NCBI GenBank assembly: GCA_017654935.2 | Contig: CM065710.1 | Location: 13,991,224-14,055,223 of the forward strand | From: Phymorhynchus buccinoides | Lineage: Eukaryota; Mollusca; Gastropoda; Neogastropoda; Raphitomidae | Direction: 5' to 3' | DNA: 64,000 nt | Shown here: positions 56,776 through 64,000 of the stretch, one piece after another | Layout of the letters: the number at the start of each line of letters is the position of its first letter | Position numbering within the stretch: the first letter of the stretch is position 1 | Made by a program: the position numbers and the translations under genes | Notes under the pieces: model-generated | What the model was told of the DNA's origin: nothing | What the model saw: the letters and a program-made list of their open reading frames with translations, nothing else | Databases searched by the model: none

Positions 56776-57229
56776 CGCTCTCCTTCACTCTCTCCCTATC
56801 TTTCTGTTTCTCTCTCTTCAAGGAGACTCCTGTCAGTAGTGGTAAACAGGTTAGCATGTTACCGTTCTGGTCTGTCTCCAGTGAGTAACCTGACACTGCT
56901 GATGGGGTTACTGGCGTGAGTCTGTGCCTCTGGATTGGTCCGCCTACTGTTACTTGACTGACAGCGCGAATTTCAAATACAAAATGGGTCATTGCAGAAA
57001 CATTTCCTGATTCTCGTGTTTTCAGCGTGTTTTATGGTATTTTTATGATTCATTCAGCATAAACATTCTAAAATATGCATGTATAGTAAAATATAAAAAC
57101 ATTAGGGATTTGTAACTACTTTAATATTAGTCATACAAGTTTCATGTGGAGCTGTCAATTTCCCCCAAAGAGCCCAAAGAGACAGGTCCTTGGCCACACC
57201 TCTTTTTATATAGTAATTTTCACGGGCCT

Positions 57230-57466
57230 TTAAAGACACACTGACCCACCACGATTAAGTCCCTTGTTTTTTTTCTGGGTAGCTGTGACCCACATACACA
57301 TTCCCCCAACTTCAAATTGAGGCTGCTCTTTAAAATGATGTTTCGCTTTGAATTTGGGGGCATTTGTATGGGAGTCAAACCTGGTCAAAACAAGATTTCT
57401 TACCAGCTATAAGAGGGAAAACACGTGAAACCCGTGATTTTGACACATGATCTGGTGGGTCTTTAA
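57230..57466. repeat. TTAAAGAC-type MITE, copy C
   Basis: Counterpart of 1023-1260, TTAA at both edges. Confidence 0.6.
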
Positions 57467-57592
57467 GTTCGTAGACAAAGATTCCAAGTTTCGAAGACAG
57501 ACAGACAGAGGTGACCTAACAGTATGTGGTTACATCGAATGTCCTTGTGCGTGCGTGCGTGCGTGCGTGCGTGTGTGTGTGTGTGTGTGTCT

Positions 57593-57636
<44 letters not shown>

Positions 57637-58093
57637 GGATCCCAGGGACGCCCATTTGGAAGTCTATGAAGTACTCAAATTCTAAAGGACCCTCTAAAAG
57701 AATGTGCAGAGGATCCCAGGGATGCACTAGAAAAATTCTTTTTACCATTTGCAATGCCACTGGGACCCTCTATCTCGCCTCTAGGACTCTCTATACTGTA
57801 AGTGAAGGAGTCCCTGGGACCCCTTGTTTTGCGGGATGATTGGGAGCCCTGGTGTGTAGGTGTGTGTGTGTGTGTGTGTGTGTGATGTGTGTGATGTGTG
57901 TGTGCGTGTGTGCGTGCGTGCATGCGAATGATGTGTGCATGTGCATATGTATGTGTGTGTATGTGTGTGCAAGCGCCACCTGTGTCTGTTTATGTCTGTC
58001 TGTCTGTCCATATGATCTGTCTGTCTATCTGTGTGTCTGAGAGTACACACGCGTACATTAAGCTAACTAAGATTTCATAGCTTCTTAGCTCAC

Positions 58094-58207
58094 TTGAAGA
58101 AGTTGTTCTCTGCTTGGGCGTCAGTCATGTTGATGTGAACGACCGGCTGAGGCAACGTCTTCACGTGAAGCTGAGGGATGAAGAGCGGCTTGGGAGTTCG
58201 GGTGGTC
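58094..58207 (-). CDS. METTL24-like coding exon 1, longer allele, copy C
   Basis: 114 bp between CTTTACAG and GTGAGC. It begins GACCACCCGAACTCCC where copies A and D begin GGAACTCCC / GGGAACTCCC, so it encodes TTRTPKPLF instead of GTPKPLF. The phase matches copy D (one leading base), so the six-base difference is in frame. Confidence 0.75.
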
Positions 58208-58247
58208 CTGTAAAGACAGGCAGAAAGACACACACACACACACACAC

Positions 58248-58301
<54 letters not shown>

Positions 58302-58310
58302 TGCACCAAG
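58208..58310. repeat. CA microsatellite, copy C
   Basis: Counterpart of 193-267. Confidence 0.9.
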
Positions 58311-58860
58311 TCCAAACACACACACACATACCAAAACAAACATACAAAGTCAATATATTGTGTCATTTTATCAAGATCAATCATGATTTTCCCCTCTCAC
58401 AAATCAACATGTCTTCTACCTTGAGAAACTGCCACAAAAGATAATGAAAGCATTTTAAAAGACCTTAAACATAAATCAAATAATGAAAGTTTTATATAAT
58501 ACTAATTAATAATACCACAATAGTACTACTTTTGTAAGTCAAACTGTTTCTATGTTTATATTTTTTTTAATTGACTTTTAAGAAAAAGCTTAAACTCTCT
58601 CTTTAAATTAATGATGAATAAAGTTGCGAAAATCAAGACCTTAAAAAAAACAATCTTGCCAATTATGTAATTGCCAAGTGGTGGTTGGTTGACGGCTTCA
58701 TCTCTCACGTGCTTTTCGCAGCTGAGCGGACATTAAACCCAACTCTCATTCACCATAAAAATGCATAACCAGCAAAATGTATCAGAATTCAGGTATTTTT
58801 CTTACATACACAGAGATGGTGCTAGAAATTTTCACTTTAGGCCATTTGGCCTAAACAGGC

Positions 58861-59107
58861 CGAAGGTTTGATACATACCAATCGCACAGTATGTCCCGTT
58901 TTTTTTTTAAGAACACGAGTGTAACCGTTTTTTTTTTATGAACAACGCAGTGAAAAAAAGTTTGCTTTTGCACCGCGTTTTGATACCGAGATCAAAAAGC
59001 TAACTTTGCGCGTCATGGAATTTTGCTAGCACAAGGCCAATTGCTCGTGAGAGTTGCTTCCCTTGCTGCTTTGCGGAGACCGAGGGTGAGTCTGTGTGAT
59101 CTGACAG
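58861..59107. other. Spacer of palindrome C/D
   Basis: About 250 bp of single-copy sequence with two oligo-T tracts (58899-58908, 58929-58938), bounded by AGGCCATTTGGCCTAAACAG and TGTTTAGGCCAAATGGCC. The edges could be termini of a small inverted-repeat element. No exon: the upstream part of the gene is not here. Confidence 0.7.
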
Positions 59108-59665
59108 GCTGTTTAGGCCAAATGGCCTATAGTGAAAATTTCTAGCACCATCTCTGTGTATGTAAGAAAAATACCTGAATTCTGATACATTTTGCTGGTT
59201 ATGCATTTTTATGGTGAATGAGAGTTGGGTTTAATGTCCGCTCAGCTGCGAAAAGCACGTGAGAGATGAAGCCGTCAACCAACCACCACTTGGCAATTAC
59301 ATAATTGGCAAGATTGTTTTTTTTAAGGTCTTGATTTTCGCAACTTTATTCATCATTAATTTAAAGAGAGAGTTTAAGCTTTTTCTTAAAAGTCAATTAA
59401 AAAAAATATAAACATAGAAACAGTTTGACTTACAAAAGTAGTACTATTGTGGTATTATTAATTAGTATTATATAAAACTTTCATTATTTGATTTATGTTT
59501 AAGGTCTTTTAAAATGCTTTCATTATCTTTTGTGGCAGTTTCTCAAGGTAGAAGACATGTTGATTTGTGAGAGGGGAAAATCATGATTGATCTTGATAAA
59601 ATGACACAATATATTGACTTTGTATGTTTGTTTTGGTATGTGTGTGTGTGTTTGGACTTGGTGCA

Positions 59666-59670
<5 letters not shown>

Positions 59671-59719
<49 letters not shown>

Positions 59720-59740
59720 GTGTGTGTGTGTGTGTGTGTC
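59671..59740. repeat. (GT)n microsatellite before exon 1, copy D
   Basis: Counterpart of 193-267, with one TTTT interruption. Confidence 0.9.
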
Positions 59741-59759
59741 TTTCTGCCTGTCTTTACAG

Positions 59760-59867
59760 GGGAACTCCCAAGCCGCTCTTCATCCCTCAGCTTCACGTGA
59801 AGACGTTGCCTCAGCCGGTCGTTCACATCAACATGACTGACGCCCAAGCAGAGAACAACTTCTTCAA
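59760..59867 (+). CDS. METTL24-like coding exon 1, copy D
   Basis: 108 bp between TTTACAG and GTGAGC: one leading phase base, then GTPKPLFIPQ to AENNFF. Preferred form of this exon together with copy C, since both require two bases from the preceding exon. Confidence 0.75.
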
Positions 59868-60108
59868 GTGAGCTAAGAAGCTATGAAATCTTAGTTAGCT
59901 TAATGTACGCGTGTGTACTCTCAGACACACAGATAGACAGACAGATCATATGGACAGACAGACAGACATAAACAGACACAGGTGGCGCTTGCACACACAT
60001 ACACACACATACATATGCACATGCACACATCATTCGCATGCACGCACGCACACACGCACACACACACATCACACACACACACACACCCACACACACACAC
60101 ACCTACAC

Positions 60109-60325
60109 ACCAGGGCTCCCAATCATCCCGCAAAACAAGGGGTTCCAGGGACTCCTTCACTTACAGTATAGAGAGTCCTAGAGGCGAGATAGAGGGTCCC
60201 AGTGGCATTGCAAATGGTAAAAAGAATTTTTCTAGTGCATCCCTGGGATCCTCTGCACATTCTTTTAGAGGGTCCTTTTGAATTTGAGTACTTCATAGAC
60301 TTCCAAATGGGCGTCCCTGGGATCC

Positions 60326-60330
<5 letters not shown>
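60109..60330. repeat. Short inverted-repeat element (CAGGG termini), copy D
   Basis: Counterpart of 634-851: CAGGGCTCCCA to TGGGATCCCTG, in CA microsatellite. Confidence 0.4.
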
Positions 60331-60369
<39 letters not shown>

Positions 60370-60495
60370 AGACACACACACACACACACACGCACGCACG
60401 CACGCACGCACGCACAAGGACATTCGATGTAACCACATACTGTTAGGTCACCTCTGTCTGTCTGTCTTCGAAACTTGGAATCTTTGTCTACGAAC

Positions 60496-60731
60496 TTAAA
60501 GACCCACCAGATCATGTGTCAAAATCACGGGTTTAATGCGTTTTCCCTCTTATAGCTGGTAAGAAATCTTGTTTTGACCAGGTTTGACTCCCATGCAAAT
60601 GCCCCCAAATTCAAAGCGAAACATCATTTTAAAGAGCAGCCTCAATTTGAAGTTGGGGGAATGTGTATGTGGGTCACAGCTACCCAGAAAAAAACAAGGG
60701 ACTTAATCGTGGTGGGTCAGTGTGTCTTTAA
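60496..60731. repeat. TTAAAGAC-type MITE, copy D
   Basis: Counterpart of 1023-1260. Confidence 0.6.
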
Positions 60732-61193
60732 AGGCCCGTGAAAATTACTATATAAAAAGAGGTGTGGCCAAGGACCTGTCTCTTTGGGCTCTTTGGGGGA
60801 AATTGACAGCTCCACATGAAACTTGTATGACTAATATTAAAGTAGTTACAAATCCCTAATGTTTTTATATTTTACTATACATGCATATTTTAGAATGTTT
60901 ATGCTGAATGAATCATAAAAATACCATAAAACACGCTGAAAACACGAGAATCAGGAAATGTTTCTGCAATGACCCATTTTGTATTTGAAATTCGCGCTGT
61001 CAGTCAAGTAACAGTAGGCGGACCAATCCAGAGGCACAGACTCACGCCAGTAACCCCATCAGCAGTGTCAGGTTACTCACTGGAGACAGACCAGAACGGT
61101 AACATGCTAACCTGTTTACCACTACTGACAGGAGTCTCCTTGAAGAGAGAGAAACAGAAAGATAGGGAGAGAGTGAAGGAGAGCGAGTAGGGG

Positions 61194-61199
<6 letters not shown>

Positions 61200-61234
<35 letters not shown>

Positions 61235-61491
61235 TGTGTGTGTTGTAGTATCACTATGTTTGTGTGTGTGCGCCGTGTGTGCGTGCGTGTATGCATGTGT
61301 GTGTTTGTGTGTGTGTGTGCGTGTGTGTGTGTGTGCGCGCGCGCACGTGTGTGTGTGCATTTGTGTATGTAAAATCATTTGTTATTTTCTTCCCGTATAA
61401 CAGTGATTATCATGTTTCTGTCTGACAGTCTGTCTTTCACTTTTTCTCTCTGCCTCCCTCCTATTTAGCTTTCGTCAGTAAACATCTGTGC

Positions 61492-61566
<75 letters not shown>

Positions 61567-61657
61567 ATGTCTTTACTCTCCTTTACGCACGTAAAATTCC
61601 CACTTCAGTTGAAAGTCGGTAAGAGTAGGGAGAAATTCCGCTGCCTGGTATGGCAGG

Positions 61658-61718
<61 letters not shown>

Positions 61719-61904
61719 GCACACACGTGAACACATTCTCAAAGAGAAAGAAAAGTCATACAGGCAGACAGATACAGAAAGTTGGAAGATACAAAAAAGA
61801 CAGATACAGGCTCCGACCAAGAAGACTAGAATGCTTCTTGCTCCGACAGACAGAACGCGAAAGGCAGGGGCAGCATTAGAAATAATGTGCGAGGGTGAGG
61901 GTGG

Positions 61905-61966
<62 letters not shown>

Positions 61967-62110
61967 AAACTTCAGACACTTTATTTTTTCCAAGGATAAG
62001 AATTTAGGCTGGGCCTAGAGAGAGAGAGAAGGAGAGAGAGGGGGAGAGAGAGAGAGAGAGAGGCGGGTGAGGGGGAGCTACAGGAGTTCTGGACGCCCCC
62101 CCCCCCCTCC
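61200..62110. repeat. Microsatellite cluster, copy D
   Basis: GA, GT/GC, CT, CA and GA repeats corresponding to 1733-2650. Confidence 0.9.
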
Positions 62111-62164
62111 CCGCCCCATTAAATAACAGAAAGAAAGTAAAAGAGGGAGAAATCCATCTACTTC

Positions 62165-62525
62165 TTCTTATGTGTTCCTATGCCAGACGGCCATAATGGG
62201 TGAGGTACGTATGCATGTGTACCGGTTTTCAGTTTTCACTGGTCTCCCCGTTGCATTCAACCAAGGCATTCCAATTTCAGAGGAGCTGAAATGAGAAACA
62301 TTATTTGGAAGATAAAAAAGGCAGGAGAATGGGCCAGTAAGGCAGAAACATAGTAGATGATAGTAAAAAGAGGAAAAAGTAGAGTAAAAGAGTTGTAGAT
62401 AAAAAAAAAAGTTGCTAACATAGAACTTCCAGAAGGTGGGGTAACTACCTGTACTGAAAGATCATCCGGTATCCCCATGGGAGAATAATCCATGACCTTA
62501 TGCCATTCCATATTAGACTTTTAGC
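62165..62525 (-). repeat. Dispersed repeat, family R1, copy D
   Basis: Counterpart of 2700-3060. It differs from A by GTATGCATGTGTACCGGTTT for GTATGTGTACGATTTTTAG. Confidence 0.6.
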
Positions 62526-63729
62526 TTATCCCAGGAGGTGCCTTATTTCATTTTTTACATGCTATGAATTTCATACATCGCCCCAATCACATATTTTGCT
62601 GGTTTGGCTTTTCTTCATCTAAACTAGACTTTATCAGAGCAGATACCAGCTTCTGAGATAATCAGAATGGACAGCTTGAATGCAAGTTATCTTTCTCTCC
62701 ACTCTCTTTCCTTCTCTCACTCCTTCCTCCCCCTTTCTCTCTACCCCCCCCCCCCTTTTCTCCTTTCTCTTTCTTTCTTTCTAAACACACACTAAATCTA
62801 TCTAAAGTGCAATAGAGAAGGCAATTTTTGGAAACAGTCTGTCTACCTGTCTCTGTCTGTCTATCTATCTATCTATGTCTGTCTGTCTGTCTACCTTTTC
62901 TCTTTTCTTTCTCCCTCTCTCTCCTTTTTCATTCTTTCTTTTTGGTCCAGACAGAGAAAGGGATGAAAAGATATAAAAAGAAAGAAAGAACAGAAAATAA
63001 ATAAGCAAAAAACTAAGTTGGGGAAGGGTGAAAGGTTGAAGGAGGGAGGGAAGAAACTGAAAAGAAACAAACAAACAAATAAAACGAAGAATGAAAAAGT
63101 GAAGAAGACAAAGAGAAATAAACAACTGGAGGCAATAATCACACGCACATGATCAGATCAATTTCTCTATCGTTTTACAATGATCGCTCTCTGGGCAGTT
63201 GGCCCGGTTCAGTAAATCATTGTTCATTGTTCTCTTATTTTTTTTAAAAAGTGTCATTTTCTTTTTCTTTCTTGTTTTATTTCATTCTTTTTCTTTTACT
63301 TTCCTTTTATCAGTTCTTACAACTTTCACTCTTTTTTGTCCTTGATTTCTTTTTTTGTATTCTCTGTCTGTCTGTCTTTCTTTCTTTGTCTGTCTGTCTG
63401 TTTCCGTCTCTCTCTCTCTCTCTCTGCCCCTGTCTCTCCCTGTCTCTCCCTGTCTGTCAGATTTTACAGTCTAGCAGTAGGCTGGTAGATATTGTATGAC
63501 AGGTAAGGGAATCTGGAATGTCTTTGCCATCACTTCAGTAATCATAGTAGTGGTAGCCTGTTTAGCCAGGGTCAAAAGAATTTGGCCAGCTGGCACTGAG
63601 GGGAAGACCTTTACGGGAAAAGAGGCAGGAATGTTGGCTGTGGGCGGGGCTGACCGACCCTGGGTTTGAGACACCATGTTTCATACCGCTTTAACAGTGC
63701 TTCATTTTTGTGTGTGTGTTTCCTTTCAG

Positions 63730-63858
63730 ATATTTGGAAAACAAAGATGTTCGATGTAATAACGACATGCGCTTGGGTCACCCTCACGACGGCGGATGGA
63801 ATGTCTGCTTATCTCCCCCTTTCTCTCTCCTTCGCCCCTGTGTGGTCATGTCTTTCGG
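63730..63858 (+). CDS. METTL24-like coding exon 2, copy D
   Basis: 129 bp, same reading as 4264-4392, TTTCAG acceptor and GTATGTG donor intact. The next exon would lie beyond the window. Confidence 0.8.
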
Positions 63859-63886
63859 GTATGTGTGTGTGTGTGTGTGTGTGTGT

Positions 63887-64000
63887 TTAACCCTTTCACC
63901 GCCAATGTCGCGTAATTTATGCACCACAATGGTTTAAAGACCCACCACGTCACGTGTCAAAATCATGGTTTTCACGTGTTTTCCCTCTTATAGCTGGTAA
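63887..64000. repeat. Start of composite piggyBac-like MITE, copy D
   Basis: TTAACCCTTTCACCGCCAAT followed by the start of the foldback element; truncated by the window end. Confidence 0.75.

Larger units (their letters stand above)
59108..64000 (+). other. Copy D of the locus (forward, cut by window end)
   Basis: Forward copy corresponding to A 1-4530 with about 370 additional bases upstream (shared with C). Contains exons 1 and 2 and the start of the composite MITE. Confidence 0.9.

Overview
The window looks like nuclear DNA of a marine invertebrate, most likely a gastropod mollusc. This is inferred from the short GT-AG exons in kilobase introns, dense CA/GA microsatellites, a tRNA-derived SINE, many TTAA-flanked MITEs and the mollusc-rich protein family of the only gene. 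There is no sign of bacterial, viral or plasmid organisation.

There is one recognisable gene, present in up to four copies. It is the 3' part of a methyltransferase-like protein 24 (METTL24-like, Methyltransf_21 type) gene. Five coding exons can be joined in frame: SAM-pocket and acidic motifs in exons 2-3, a variable linker in exon 4, and the catalytic-domain C-terminus and stop in exon 5. The upstream exons, start codon and promoter are not in the window. A 52-bp second version of the end of exon 4, with the same splice phases, lies about 360 bp downstream of it and could be a mutually exclusive exon.

Layout: copy A, + strand, 1-17390 (exons 1-5 and 3' flank). Copy B, - strand, about 17391-30350: the inverted image of A, indel-rich and ending at a 500-base N gap before exon 2. 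A non-homologous block, 30851-41099, is low-complexity GA/GGA/GAT/GAAA sequence followed by nested transposon relics. Copy C, - strand, 41100-58860, is a clean full copy. A roughly 250-bp spacer (58861-59107) follows, then copy D, + strand, 59108-64000, which runs off the window after exon 2. The window therefore holds two very large palindromes, centred near 17399 and 58984. The simplest reading is that these are assembly or haplotype artefacts over one genomic locus. However, the copies carry distinguishing variants, including an in-frame difference at the start of exon 1, so allelic copies are involved and a real inverted duplication cannot be excluded from sequence alone.

The rest of the locus is transposon-built. 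It has piggyBac-like MITEs (TTAA plus CCCTTTC ends), pogo/Tigger-like MITEs (CAGTGGAAACCTCC ends), TTAAAGAC MITEs, a TGACYCRGCACC MITE, an element with AACTTKTCTG ends nested with a piggyBac MITE, a CR1/L2-type LINE 3' end, a tRNA SINE, and an insertion carrying the 5' end of U2 snRNA. The most interesting biology is (i) a 45-bp satellite of about 39 units that is an amplified terminus of a piggyBac-like MITE, (ii) the possible alternative exon, and (iii) MITE ends lying within 14-41 bp of three splice sites. I see no previously undescribed multi-gene system.
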